Source of the DNA: Pyramidobacter sp. C12-8
Lineage (GTDB): Bacteria; Synergistota; Synergistia; Synergistales; Dethiosulfovibrionaceae
Assembly: GCF_002007215.1 (NCBI RefSeq)
Contig: NZ_MUHX01000018.1
Coordinates: forward strand, 1 to 50,746
DNA length: 50,746 nucleotides
Direction: 5' to 3'
Part shown: positions 7,806 to 16,132 of the stretch, piece by piece
Position numbering within the stretch: position 1 is the first letter of the stretch
Layout: each line of letters begins with the position of its first letter
Notes under the pieces: model-generated
Databases searched by the model: none
Told to the model about the DNA's origin: nothing
What the model saw: the letters and a program-made list of their open reading frames with translations, nothing else
Made by a program: the position numbers and the translations under genes

Positions 7806-8598
7806 CGAAAACACGGCCGTACTTTTTCAGGGCGATTCGGTCCTGCTCTTTCAGGGGCGCCTGCCCGGCGCCGCCGAGGCGGGGCGGTTGCCGTTGAGCG
7901 ACTCGGGGCCCTTCGGCAGTCTCGGTCCCGCTGGCTGCGTCTGGGGACGCGTCGAAGCGGACGCAAAACTCCCCGAGGGCTGGAGCGCCGTCAGCCGCCG
8001 CTCTTTCGGCGAGCAGTTCGGCAGGGAAGACTTTCAGGCCATGAGCGCCGCCTGGGGCCTGGCCGACTGGCATCGTCAGGCCCGCTACTGCGGCTGCTGC
8101 GGCGCGAAGATGGAGCCCGCGCCCGGCGAGCAGCACGCCATGAAGTGCCCCAGCTGCGGGCACACGCTCTTTCCCGTCATCTGCCCGGCCATGATCGTGG
8201 CCGTCGAGCGCGACGGCAAGCTACTGCTGGCCATGAACCGGCGGAACAGATTCAACCGTTTCAGCGTGCTGGCGGGATTTCTCGAAGTCGGCGAGTCGAT
8301 CGAAGACGCCGTCGTCCGCGAGGTGCGCGAGGAAGTGAACGTCGAAGTGGACCGGGACAGCATCCAGTATCTGTACAGCCAGTACTGGCCGTTTCCCCGC
8401 TCGCTGATGCTGGCCTGCCGCGCCCGCTGGAAGAGCGGCGAGCTCCGCCCCGACGGCGTGGAGATCGGCGAGGCCCGCTGGTTCGCCCCCGAGGAGATCC
8501 CCGACAATATCCCCGGCACGCTCACCGTGGCCGGTTGGCTGATCCGCGACTTTCTCGCGCGCCACCCGCGCCGCGGAAACGCCGCCGAAAACCGCTGA
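7798..8598 (+). CDS. nudC: NAD(+) diphosphatase / RNA decapping Nudix hydrolase
   Basis: A 266-residue Nudix enzyme of the NudC branch, which cleaves NAD(H) to NMN(H) and AMP and can remove NAD caps from RNA. A four-Cys zinc ribbon (CGCC ... CPSC, about residues 99-123) precedes the Nudix domain. The Nudix box GFLEVGESIEDAVVREVREE starts near residue 160 with all metal-binding Glu residues. SQYWPFPRSLM, the NudC-specific SQPWPFPxS motif with Tyr for Pro, follows about 30 residues later. The length is normal (E. coli 257). The ATG start overlaps an upstream leader-like frame. Confidence 0.93.
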   Translation: MLDENTAVLFQGDSVLLFQGRLPGAAEAGRLPLSDSGPFGSLGPAGCVWGRVEADAKLPEGWSAVSRRSFGEQFGREDFQAMSAAWGLADWHRQARYCGCCGAKMEPAPGEQHAMKCPSCGHTLFPVICPAMIVAVERDGKLLLAMNRRNRFNRFSVLAGFLEVGESIEDAVVREVREEVNVEVDRDSIQYLYSQYWPFPRSLMLACRARWKSGELRPDGVEIGEARWFAPEEIPDNIPGTLTVAGWLIRDFLARHPRRGNAAENR

Positions 8599-8633
8599 CA
8601 CCGGTTCCCGGCTGCCTAAAATCTATTCGATAA

Positions 8634-8676
8634 AACGAGGGCTGACCGATCTTTTCGGCCAGTCCTCGTTTTTTTT
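8634..8676 (+). terminator. Terminator after nudC
   Basis: AACGAGGGCTGACCGA (8634-8649) pairs with TCGGCCAGTCCTCGTT (8655-8670), with two non-Watson-Crick positions, and is followed by eight T residues. Confidence 0.85.
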
Positions 8677-8797
8677 GCTCGCCGCCGTTCAACAACTCAA
8701 GAATAAATATTCTGATTATTTTATTATTTGCCGTCTAAACTTTAGGCTTGAATTAACGCAATAATTGCAATATTACTTATTTTAAAGGCGTCGACAG

Positions 8798-8826
8798 TTT
8801 ACTTTTCGCTGAGCCGCTCATATAAT
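8798..8826 (+). promoter_or_regulatory. Sigma-70-type promoter for the LIV operon
   Basis: TTTACT (8798-8803), 17-base spacer, consensus TATAAT (8821-8826), in an AT-rich stretch of 8690-8830 following the nudC terminator. It lies 125 bases upstream of the binding-protein start. The remaining leader shows no recognised riboswitch. Confidence 0.65.
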
Positions 8827-8950
8827 TCATTTTCATAAACGCGAAAAGGCATGGCGTTCCTTCGCCAGAGCGGACCGCGCGCCTTCGCGTCGGCAGACCT
8901 GCCTGAAAGCGCATGCTCTGCAAATTCTCGCTGAAAGGATGTTTTACACG

Positions 8951-10081
8951 ATGAAAAAGGATGTATTCGTATTCGCTTTCGTTTTCGCCGCCTCCATGAT
9001 GGCTGGCTGCGCCTTCGGCGCCGACGCCTTCAAGCTGGGCGGCACGGCTCCGCTGACGGGAGGCGCCGCCATTTACGGCAATGCCGCCAAGAACGGCGCG
9101 CAGATCGCCGTCGACGAGATCAACGCGGCCGGCGGCATTCGGTTTGAGCTGAATTACGAGGACGACACGCACGACGCCGAAAAGGCCGTCAACGCCTACA
9201 ACGCCCTCAAGGACTGGGGCATGCAGCTCTCGCTCGGCTCGGTCACGTCCAAACCCTGCGAGGCGACGGCCGCCGAGAACTTCGCCGACCGCATCTTCGC
9301 GCTCACTCCTTCCGCTTCGGCCGTCGCCGTGACCGCCGGCAAGGACAACGTGTTCCAGATGTGCTTCGTCGATCCCAATCAGGGCTCCGCCTCCGCACAG
9401 TACATCGCCGGCAAAGCTTTGGCCAGGAAAGTCGCCGTGATCTGGAAGAACGACGACGTGTACTCCAAGGGCATTCATGACACATTCGCGACCAAGGCGG
9501 CCGAAGCCGGCCTCGAAGTGGTCAGCGACACCACGTTCGCCGACGGCAACGACACCGACTTCTCGGTGCAGCTGGCCGACGCCCAGAAGTCCGGCGCGGA
9601 GCTGGTCTTCCTGCCCATGTACTATCAGCACGCCTCGCTGATCCTCGCTCAGGCGGCGGCCATGAACTTTGCGCCCAAGTGGTTCGGCGTGGACGGCATG
9701 GACGGCATCCTGACCATGGAAGGTTTCAACAAGGAACTGGCCGAAGGCGTCATGCTGCTGACGCCGTTCAACGCAGATTCCACGGACGAGCGCACGGCCG
9801 CTTTCGTGGCCGAGTATCGGAAGCGTTTCGGCGAAGTCCCCAATCAGTTCGCCGCCGACGCGTACGACTGCGTTTACGCTTACAAACAGGCGCTCGAAAA
9901 CGCCAAGGCCGTGCCCGACATGAACGCCGAGAAGCTCTGCGAGCTGATGATCGGGCAGTTCACGACGATGACGTTCAACGGACTGACGGGCGGCAACATG
10001 ACGTGGAAGGCCAACGGCGAGATCTCCAAGGATCCCAAGGGCATGATCATCAGAAACGGCGCTTACGTCGGGCTCGATTAA
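8951..10081 (+). CDS. livJ: Branched-chain amino acid-type ABC transporter substrate-binding protein
   Basis: A 376-residue periplasmic binding protein (Peripla_BP_6 / LivJ family). The N-terminus MKKDVFVFAFVFAASMMAGC is a signal sequence. It could be processed at a lipobox-like MAGC or after AFGA; the sequence does not decide. The mature part opens with FKLGGTAPLTGGAAIYGNAA, the family's ligand-pocket entry. The start at 8951 is preferred over ATG 8939 because AAAGGA lies about 12 bases upstream. It is the first gene of a complete LIV operon, separated from livH by a hairpin. The substrate is an amino acid by family; which one is not determined. Confidence 0.9.
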   Translation: MKKDVFVFAFVFAASMMAGCAFGADAFKLGGTAPLTGGAAIYGNAAKNGAQIAVDEINAAGGIRFELNYEDDTHDAEKAVNAYNALKDWGMQLSLGSVTSKPCEATAAENFADRIFALTPSASAVAVTAGKDNVFQMCFVDPNQGSASAQYIAGKALARKVAVIWKNDDVYSKGIHDTFATKAAEAGLEVVSDTTFADGNDTDFSVQLADAQKSGAELVFLPMYYQHASLILAQAAAMNFAPKWFGVDGMDGILTMEGFNKELAEGVMLLTPFNADSTDERTAAFVAEYRKRFGEVPNQFAADAYDCVYAYKQALENAKAVPDMNAEKLCELMIGQFTTMTFNGLTGGNMTWKANGEISKDPKGMIIRNGAYVGLD

Positions 10082-10124
10082 GTTTCACGGGCGGAAGCGG
10101 ACGGCGCGCCGTTCCGCCTCGCCT

Positions 10125-10180
10125 GAGAGCGTCGCCGGAAGGCCGGCCTGACCGGTCCTTTCGGCGGCGCTCTCGCTTTT
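10125..10180 (+). terminator. Intra-operon hairpin between livJ and livH
   Basis: GAGAGCGTCGCCG (10125-10137) pairs with CGGCGGCGCTCTC (10162-10174) with one G-U, followed by GCTTTTC. It probably lets the binding protein be made in excess of the membrane genes by partial termination or 3' end protection. Confidence 0.6.
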
Positions 10181-10251
10181 CTCTTCCGAACGGCTCCATC
10201 CCGCCGTTCGCCGCTTTTCCACTTTTTTGCGAGATCTTTCGAGGTGAACTC

Positions 10252-11133
10252 ATGACCTTTCTGAACTTCTTTATCAGCGGCGTCGGCCTGGGCAGCATCT
10301 ACGCGATCATCGCGCTGGGCTACACCATGGTCTACGGCATCGCCAAGATGCTCAACTTCGCTCACGGCGACGTGATCATGGTCGGCGCCTATGTCTGTTT
10401 CTACGCCGTGTTCCGCTTTCACCTGCCGGCGATCGCCGGCGTTGTTCTGGCCATGGCGGTCTGCACGCTGCTGGGCATTGTCGTGGAAAAGCTGGCCTAC
10501 AAGCCGCTGCGCCAGGCCCCGTCGCTGGCGGTGCTGATCACGGCCATCGGCGTCAGTTACTTTTTGCAGAACACGGCGCTGCTGCTGTGGACGTCGAATC
10601 CCAAGGTGTTCCCCTCGGTGGTCGGGCACGGCGCGGTCAAACTGTTCGGCGGCCGGCTTTCCATCTCTCACGTGACGATCGTGACGATCGTCTCCTGTCT
10701 GGCGATCATGACGGCGCTGTCGTGGTTCGTCGGACGCACGCGCATGGGCAAGGCGATGCGCGCCTGTTCGGAAGACAAGGGCGCGGCGCTGCTGATGGGC
10801 ATCAACGTCAACGCCACCATTTCGCTGACGTTCGCCATCGGTTCCGGGCTGGCGGCCGCAGCCGGCGCGCTGCTGTGTTCGGCCTATCCGACGCTGATGC
10901 CGACGACGGGTTCGCTGCCGGGCATCAAGGCGTTCACGGCGGCCGTTTTCGGCGGCATCGGCTCCATTCCCGGCGCTTTTCTGGGCGGGCTGCTGCTGGG
11001 CGTGATCGAGATCTTCGCCAAGGCATACATCTCCACGCAGCTCTCCGACGCCGTGGTCTTCGCCGTGCTGATCGTGGTACTGCTGGTCAAGCCCGCGGGA
11101 CTGCTGGGCCGTCAGATGCAGGAAAAGGTGTAG
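10252..11133 (+). CDS. livH: Branched-chain amino acid-type ABC transporter permease LivH
   Basis: A 293-residue integral membrane protein with about eight hydrophobic segments. It starts MTFLNFFISGVGLGSIYAII, with the LivH-type GYTMVYGIAKMLNFAHGD motif at about residues 22-39. The start is the ATG at 10252, with GAGGTG 7-10 bases upstream; the frame is open for about 570 bases further upstream but that part reads across livJ. It forms the channel with LivM and is two bases from it. Confidence 0.92.
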   Translation: MTFLNFFISGVGLGSIYAIIALGYTMVYGIAKMLNFAHGDVIMVGAYVCFYAVFRFHLPAIAGVVLAMAVCTLLGIVVEKLAYKPLRQAPSLAVLITAIGVSYFLQNTALLLWTSNPKVFPSVVGHGAVKLFGGRLSISHVTIVTIVSCLAIMTALSWFVGRTRMGKAMRACSEDKGAALLMGINVNATISLTFAIGSGLAAAAGALLCSAYPTLMPTTGSLPGIKAFTAAVFGGIGSIPGAFLGGLLLGVIEIFAKAYISTQLSDAVVFAVLIVVLLVKPAGLLGRQMQEKV

Positions 11134-11135
11134 CC

Positions 11136-12206
11136 GTGAAACGTCTGATCAACCTCAAAAGACCCGAAGCCCGCCGCGTTTACGGTACGTACGCGCTGGT
11201 GGCGCTGGCCTACGTCGTTCTCCAGACCATGATCTCGACGCGGACGCTCAGTTCGTCCATGAGGGGGATGCTGGTGCCGATCTGCGCCTACATGGTCATG
11301 GCCGTAGCGCTGAATCTGGTGGTGGGCGTGCTCGGCGAGCTGTCGCTGGGGCACGCCGGCTTCATGTCCGTGGGCGCGTTCACGGGCGTCGCCTGCGCCA
11401 TCTTGCTGCAAGATCTCGTCCCCTTTGCGCCCCTGCGTCTGTCCGTTTCCATGGCGGCGGGGGCGGCGTTCGCGGCGCTGGCCGGTTTTTTGATCGGCAT
11501 TCCCGTGCTGCGGCTCAAGGGCGATTACCTGGCCATCGTCACGCTGGCGTTCGGCGAGATCATCAAAAGCGTGCTGAACAACTTTTACATGGGCGTCGAC
11601 AAGGCGGGGCTGCACTTCAGCATGCTGGCCGACACAACGGGGCTGCTGCCCGGCGGCCGTTTGATCGTCGGCGGCCCGATGGGCGTCGGCGGCATCCGCA
11701 AGATCGCCACGTTCGGCGCCGGCTTCGCGCTGGTGATGATCGCGCTGGTCGTCGTCTACAATCTCATCAACAGCCGTATGGGGCGCGCCTTCCAGGCCGT
11801 CCGCGACGACCGTATCGCCGCCGAGAGCGTCGGCATCGACGTCACCAGGTACAAGATGACCGCCTTCGTCGTTTCCGCGGCGCTGGCGGGCGCGGCCGGC
11901 TGCCTGTTCGCCATGAACTACTCCACGATCGTCGCCAACAAGTTCGACTTCAACACTTCGATCCTGATCCTCGTCTTCGTTGTTTTGGGCGGCCAGGGCA
12001 ACATGCTCGGCTCCATCGTCGCCGCCGCGGCGCTGACGATCCTGCCGGAAAAGCTGCGCGAGTTCCGCGATTACCGCATGCTGATCTACGCGGTGCTGCT
12101 GATCGCCATCATGCTGGGCTCCAACAACGCGGCCGTGAGGAATTTCTTCGCGCGGCTGAAACTTTTCGGCCGCGCCTCAAAGGAGGAAGCCCTCCATGGC
12201 CACTAA
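11136..12206 (+). CDS. livM: Branched-chain amino acid-type ABC transporter permease LivM
   Basis: A 356-residue permease starting at GTG 11136, two bases after the livH stop. It has multiple membrane segments and the LivM-type block ALNLVVGVLGELSLGHAGFM (about residues 58-77). A second conserved stretch is RLKGDYLAIVTLAFGEI (about 125-141). Its stop lies 11 bases inside livG, which indicates coupling. The ribosome site for livG (AAAGGAGG) sits within its 3' end. Confidence 0.92.
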   Translation: MKRLINLKRPEARRVYGTYALVALAYVVLQTMISTRTLSSSMRGMLVPICAYMVMAVALNLVVGVLGELSLGHAGFMSVGAFTGVACAILLQDLVPFAPLRLSVSMAAGAAFAALAGFLIGIPVLRLKGDYLAIVTLAFGEIIKSVLNNFYMGVDKAGLHFSMLADTTGLLPGGRLIVGGPMGVGGIRKIATFGAGFALVMIALVVVYNLINSRMGRAFQAVRDDRIAAESVGIDVTRYKMTAFVVSAALAGAAGCLFAMNYSTIVANKFDFNTSILILVFVVLGGQGNMLGSIVAAAALTILPEKLREFRDYRMLIYAVLLIAIMLGSNNAAVRNFFARLKLFGRASKEEALHGH

Positions 12207-13029
12207 ACTCGTTCCCGTCCCCTCGCGCGCGCTGCTTCCCGAGCGCGACGCCGGACGCGCCCCGATCCTGGAGTGCGTCAATCTCGGACTGACGATCGGC
12301 GGTCTGAAGATCGTCGAGAACTTCAACCTCACCATCGGCCGCACGGAGATCGCCGGGCTGATCGGTCCCAACGGCGCCGGCAAGACGACGGTCTTCAACC
12401 TGCTCACCAAAGTCTACCACCCCACCACGGGCACCGTGCTGCTCGACGGGCAGGACACCGCCGGCATGACGCCGGCGCAGGCCAACCGCCTCGGCATCGC
12501 CCGCACGTTCCAGAACATCCGACTTTTCAAGAACCTCAGCGTCGCCGACAACGTCAAAGTCGCCATGACCAACGACATCCACTACGGCCTGTTCGGCGCG
12601 ATCCTGCGCCTGCCGCGCTACCGCCGCCAGGAACTGGCTGCCCATCGCCGCGCTCTTAAGCTGCTGTCCATCTTCGACATGCAGGGTCTGGCCGACGTCA
12701 AGGCCGGTTCGCTGCCCTACGGCGCGCAGCGCCGCCTCGAGATCGTGCGCGCTCTCGCCACCTACCCGTCGCTGTTGCTGCTCGACGAGCCGGCGGCGGG
12801 CATGAATCCCTCGGAAACGCGCGAGCTGATCGACAGCATCCGCCGCGTGCACGAGATGTTCCCGATCGCCATCATGCTCATCGAACACGACATGAATCTG
12901 GTCATGAACCTGTGCGAGGGCATCTGCGTGCTCAACTTCGGGCGCGTCATCGCCAAGGGCGCGCCGGCGGACATACAGAGCGACCCCGCCGTCATCGAGG
13001 CCTACCTCGGCCGGCAGAAGGAGGGCTAA
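12196..13029 (+). CDS. livG: Branched-chain amino acid-type ABC transporter ATP-binding protein LivG
   Basis: A 277-residue ATPase. Walker A is GPNGAGKTT (about residues 56-64). The LivG-type NRLGIARTFQNIRLFKNLSV stretch is at about 96-115. The signature region is LPYGAQRRLEI, with Tyr-Gly-Ala replacing the usual Ser-Gly-Gly as is common in LivG. Walker B is LLLLDEP. A roughly 25-residue N-terminal extension precedes the usual LivG start. It pairs with LivF; the genes are two bases apart. Confidence 0.92.
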   Translation: MATKLVPVPSRALLPERDAGRAPILECVNLGLTIGGLKIVENFNLTIGRTEIAGLIGPNGAGKTTVFNLLTKVYHPTTGTVLLDGQDTAGMTPAQANRLGIARTFQNIRLFKNLSVADNVKVAMTNDIHYGLFGAILRLPRYRRQELAAHRRALKLLSIFDMQGLADVKAGSLPYGAQRRLEIVRALATYPSLLLLDEPAAGMNPSETRELIDSIRRVHEMFPIAIMLIEHDMNLVMNLCEGICVLNFGRVIAKGAPADIQSDPAVIEAYLGRQKEG

Positions 13030-13031
13030 CC

Positions 13032-13751
13032 ATGGCCGATCCAATCCTCAAAGTTGACGATGTTCACGTCTTTTACGGCAGCATCCACGCCATCAAGGGC
13101 ATTTCCTTCGAAGTCTTTCAGGGCGAGATCGTCACGCTGATCGGCGCCAACGGCGCCGGCAAATCCACGACGCTGAACGCCATCTCCGGCCTGCTGCCGC
13201 GCACGGGCGGCGTCTCTTTCTTCGGCCGCCGGCTGGCGAAAGTGCCGCCCTACAAGGTGGTCGAGCTCGGCCTGGCGCAGGTTCCCGAGGGGCGCCGCGT
13301 CTTTCTGCACATGTCGGTGCAGGAAAATCTGGAAATGGGCGCCTACACGCGCCATGCCGCCGGCGCGCAGAGCCTCGCCGCCGATCTGGAAAAAGTCTTC
13401 GCGCTTTTCCCGCGCCTGAAGGAACGCCGCCGTCAGGTGGCCGGCACGCTCTCAGGCGGCGAGCAGCAGATGCTCGCCATGGGACGCGCGCTGATGAGCC
13501 GTCCCAAGCTGCTCATGCTCGACGAGCCCTCCATGGGCTTGGCGCCGCTGCTCGTCGAAGCCATTTTCGACATCATCGACAATCTGCACGCGAACGGCGC
13601 CACGATCCTGCTCGTCGAACAGAACGCGCGCATGGCGCTCTCCATCGCCGACCGCGGCTACGTGCTGGAAACCGGCCGCATCGTCGCCACCGGCACCGGG
13701 CGCGAACTGCTCGACTCTCCCGCCATCAAAAAAGCCTATCTGGGCGGCTGA
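13032..13751 (+). CDS. livF: Branched-chain amino acid-type ABC transporter ATP-binding protein LivF
   Basis: A 239-residue ATPase. Walker A is GANGAGKST (about residues 38-46), the LivF-type VPEGRRVFLHMSVQENLEMGA stretch is near 82-102, the signature is LSGGEQQM, and Walker B is LLMLDEPSMGLAP. GAGGGC precedes the ATG at 13032; the frame is open further upstream but overlaps livG. It is the last gene of the operon, with a hairpin terminator 44 bases after the stop. Confidence 0.93.
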   Translation: MADPILKVDDVHVFYGSIHAIKGISFEVFQGEIVTLIGANGAGKSTTLNAISGLLPRTGGVSFFGRRLAKVPPYKVVELGLAQVPEGRRVFLHMSVQENLEMGAYTRHAAGAQSLAADLEKVFALFPRLKERRRQVAGTLSGGEQQMLAMGRALMSRPKLLMLDEPSMGLAPLLVEAIFDIIDNLHANGATILLVEQNARMALSIADRGYVLETGRIVATGTGRELLDSPAIKKAYLGG

Positions 13752-13794
13752 CAAACGGATGAAGAAATTCCCATCAAACGCTCGATCTCAACAA

Positions 13795-13842
13795 GGATCC
13801 GAAAGCGGACTATGATCCATGCGTCCGTTTCCGGATCTTTTG
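13795..13842 (+). terminator. Terminator of the LIV operon
   Basis: GATCCGAAAGCGGA (13796-13809) pairs with TCCGTTTCCGGATC (13824-13837) with one mismatch and one G-U, followed by TTTT. Confidence 0.65.
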
Positions 13843-14143
13843 CTTTCAGGAGATCTATTGTACCTTGACTGAGATATCAAACGGCCAAAATGCCGGCGGG
13901 GAATCCACAAAACGAGCTCGCAGAGCGCACAACGGAAAAGATAGCCCCGAGCGGCTGCCCCCTCGGAGTGCGGAACGCTCGGCGTGAAACCGTTCTATTG
14001 AGGATTTGCATGAAACCGAATCGTTCCAAGAGCCAAAAAGCCATGCGGCGTTTTACATTATTATGATGCAAAATGCCGTTTGCGTTTTATAAGCCCAGAT
14101 CAAGTTAGTCTCATCAAATCAATTTGAGAAAAATAATTCCCTA
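13843..14143. other. Intergenic stretch with no recognised feature
   Basis: No gene of convincing length, RNA family or repeat is visible. The 3' half turns AT-rich towards the hydrogenase promoter. An 18-codon frame at 14010-14066 (MKPNRSKSQK...) has only a weak ribosome site and is not called. Confidence 0.5.
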
Positions 14144-14172
14144 TTGAAACTTTTCCCCATATTGTCTAGAAT
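14144..14172 (+). promoter_or_regulatory. Sigma-70-type promoter for the hydrogenase operon
   Basis: TTGAAA (14144-14149), 17-base spacer, TAGAAT (14167-14172), in AT-rich sequence about 128 bases before the first start codon. Confidence 0.65.
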
Positions 14173-14299
14173 AAAATTATATTACTGTTTTTTGCAGAGA
14201 TAGAGAAAAAGAACGCTTTCGCAAAAACAGCATGCCTTGAACCGGAGATTCGGAGGGGACCGGCGAAAAGGCATATTTTCCAAAACAGGGGGAAGAATC

Positions 14300-16132
14300 G
14301 TGAGCAGACTCAGCATCGTCACAAAGAATCAGGCGCAGACGACCGTCGAAGGCCTGTACAAGGACATGGAGCGCCGCATTCAGGCCAGTCCTCCCGAACT
14401 GTGTCCGGTCGATCTGGCCGTTTCGTTCCTGCACATCTGCCACTCGCAGTCGTGCGGCAAGTGCGTGCCCTGCCGCGTCGGCCTCAGCCGTCTGGAAGAA
14501 CTTCTCAATTCCGTGCTGGACGGCCGCGCCGACATGGGCACCATCGACACCATCGAGCGAACGGCCGAGAGTGTCTACCTCACCTCGGACTGCGCCATCG
14601 GACAGGAAGCCGCCCGCATGGTGCTCAAAGGCGTGCGCGGCTTCCGCGACGACTTCGTCGAACACATTCAGCACGGCCGCTGCATGTGCCTGCAAAACCA
14701 GCCCGTGCCCTGCGTCTCGCTGTGCCCGGCGCACGTGGACATTCCCGGCTACATCGCCCTGATCCATGCCGGCCGTTACGGCGACGCCGTGCAGCTGATC
14801 CGCAAGGACAATCCGCTGCCCGCCGTGTGCGGCATGATCTGCGAGCACCCCTGCGAGACTCGCTGCCGCCGCACGCTGGTCGACAATCCCATCAACATCC
14901 GCGGCTTGAAGCGCTACGCCGTGGAGCACGAGGAGACGATCCCCGTGCCGAAGCGCGCCCCCGCCACGGGCAAAAAAGTCGCCGTCGTCGGCGGCGGCCC
15001 CGGCGGACTGAGCGCCGCCTATTATCTGTCCATCATGGGGCACGACGTGACCGTTTACGAGCAGCGTCAGCAGCTGGGCGGCATGCTCCGCTACGGCATC
15101 CCCGCCTACCGCCTGCCCCGCGAAGTGCTCGACCGCGAGATCGCCGGTCTCCTTTCGGCAGGGATCCACGTCAAAACCGGGATCAGCGTCGGCAACGACG
15201 TCTCCGTCAAGGAACTGTACGATCAGTACGACGCGCTGTACCTTTCCATCGGCGCCCACATCGACAAGAAACTGGGCATCGAGGGCGAAGAGGCCGAGGG
15301 CGTCATCTCCGCCGTGGAGATGCTGCGCGCCATCGGCGACGACCATTATCCCGACTTCACCGGGCTCGACGTGATCGTCGTCGGCGGCGGCAACGTCGCC
15401 ATGGACGTGGCCCGCTCGGCGGTAAGGTGCCACGCCAAGTCAGTGCGCCTCGTCTACCGCCGCCGCAAGGAGGACATGACCGCCCTGCCCGAGGAGGTGG
15501 AAGGCGCCATCGCCGACGGCGTGGAGATCGTCGAGCTTCACGCGCCGCTTCGCATCATCAGGGACGAAAACAACAAGGTCGTTTCGCTCTGCACGCAGCC
15601 GCAGATCATCGGCGGATTCAAAAACGGCCGGCCGGCGCCGGTCGACGCGGACGCGCCGGAGATCGACTTCCGCTGCGACCGCGTGCTGGTGGCCATCGGC
15701 CAGGGCATCGAGTCGCGCACGTTCGAGCAGTACGGCATCCCCGTCAAGCGCGGCGCGATCGAGAGCATGGACACCACCGGCATCAGGAACGCCGACGGCA
15801 TCTTCGCCGGCGGCGACTGCGTCACCGGGCCTGCCACGGTCATCCGCGCCATCGCCGGCGGCAAGGTCGCGGCGGCCAATATCGACGAGTATCTGGGCTT
15901 CGACCACGTCATCACGAGCGGCATCGAGGTGCCGCAGGTGCGCTTCGACGACCACGCATCCTGCGGCCGCGTGAACATGGTGGAACGCCCCGCTGCGGAG
16001 CGGATCCACGATTTCGATCTGATGGAGCTGCCGATGAGCGACCAGGAAGCGTGCCAGGAATCCGGCCGCTGCCTGCGCTGCGATCACTTCGGCTACGGCG
16101 TGTTCAAGGGGGGGCGTGTGGAAAAATGGTAA
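14300..16132 (+). CDS. NuoF-C / GltD-like fusion flavoprotein, hydrogenase-associated NAD(P)H oxidoreductase subunit
   Basis: A 610-residue multidomain protein. Residues about 40-120 carry the NuoF-type 4Fe-4S domain (SCGKCVPCRVG near 51-61, plus a later Cys). Residues about 125-215 carry the GltD-type double-cluster domain (CMCLQNQPVPC, SLCPAHVDIPG, CGMICEHPCETRC). From about 227 comes the FAD-binding glutamate-synthase-beta-like oxidoreductase (VAVVGGGPGGLSAA), and near 357 an NAD(P)-binding motif (VIVVGGGNVAMDVARSA). The start is GTG 14300 after GGGGGAAG. It overlaps the hydrogenase gene by 7 bases. Similar proteins are encoded next to group A2 [FeFe]-hydrogenases. The inferred role is to pass electrons between NAD(P)H and the hydrogenase, possibly with bifurcation; glutamate synthase activity is unlikely because no large subunit is nearby. 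Confidence 0.85.
   Translation: MSRLSIVTKNQAQTTVEGLYKDMERRIQASPPELCPVDLAVSFLHICHSQSCGKCVPCRVGLSRLEELLNSVLDGRADMGTIDTIERTAESVYLTSDCAIGQEAARMVLKGVRGFRDDFVEHIQHGRCMCLQNQPVPCVSLCPAHVDIPGYIALIHAGRYGDAVQLIRKDNPLPAVCGMICEHPCETRCRRTLVDNPINIRGLKRYAVEHEETIPVPKRAPATGKKVAVVGGGPGGLSAAYYLSIMGHDVTVYEQRQQLGGMLRYGIPAYRLPREVLDREIAGLLSAGIHVKTGISVGNDVSVKELYDQYDALYLSIGAHIDKKLGIEGEEAEGVISAVEMLRAIGDDHYPDFTGLDVIVVGGGNVAMDVARSAVRCHAKSVRLVYRRRKEDMTALPEEVEGAIADGVEIVELHAPLRIIRDENNKVVSLCTQPQIIGGFKNGRPAPVDADAPEIDFRCDRVLVAIGQGIESRTFEQYGIPVKRGAIESMDTTGIRNADGIFAGGDCVTGPATVIRAIAGGKVAAANIDEYLGFDHVITSGIEVPQVRFDDHASCGRVNMVERPAAERIHDFDLMELPMSDQEACQESGRCLRCDHFGYGVFKGGRVEKW

Noticed and set aside
14300-16132. Glutamate synthase small subunit (gltD)
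   Set aside because: The GltD-like domains are real, but the NuoF-type cluster domain and overlap with the hydrogenase gene, without a gltB nearby, argue for a hydrogenase partner.
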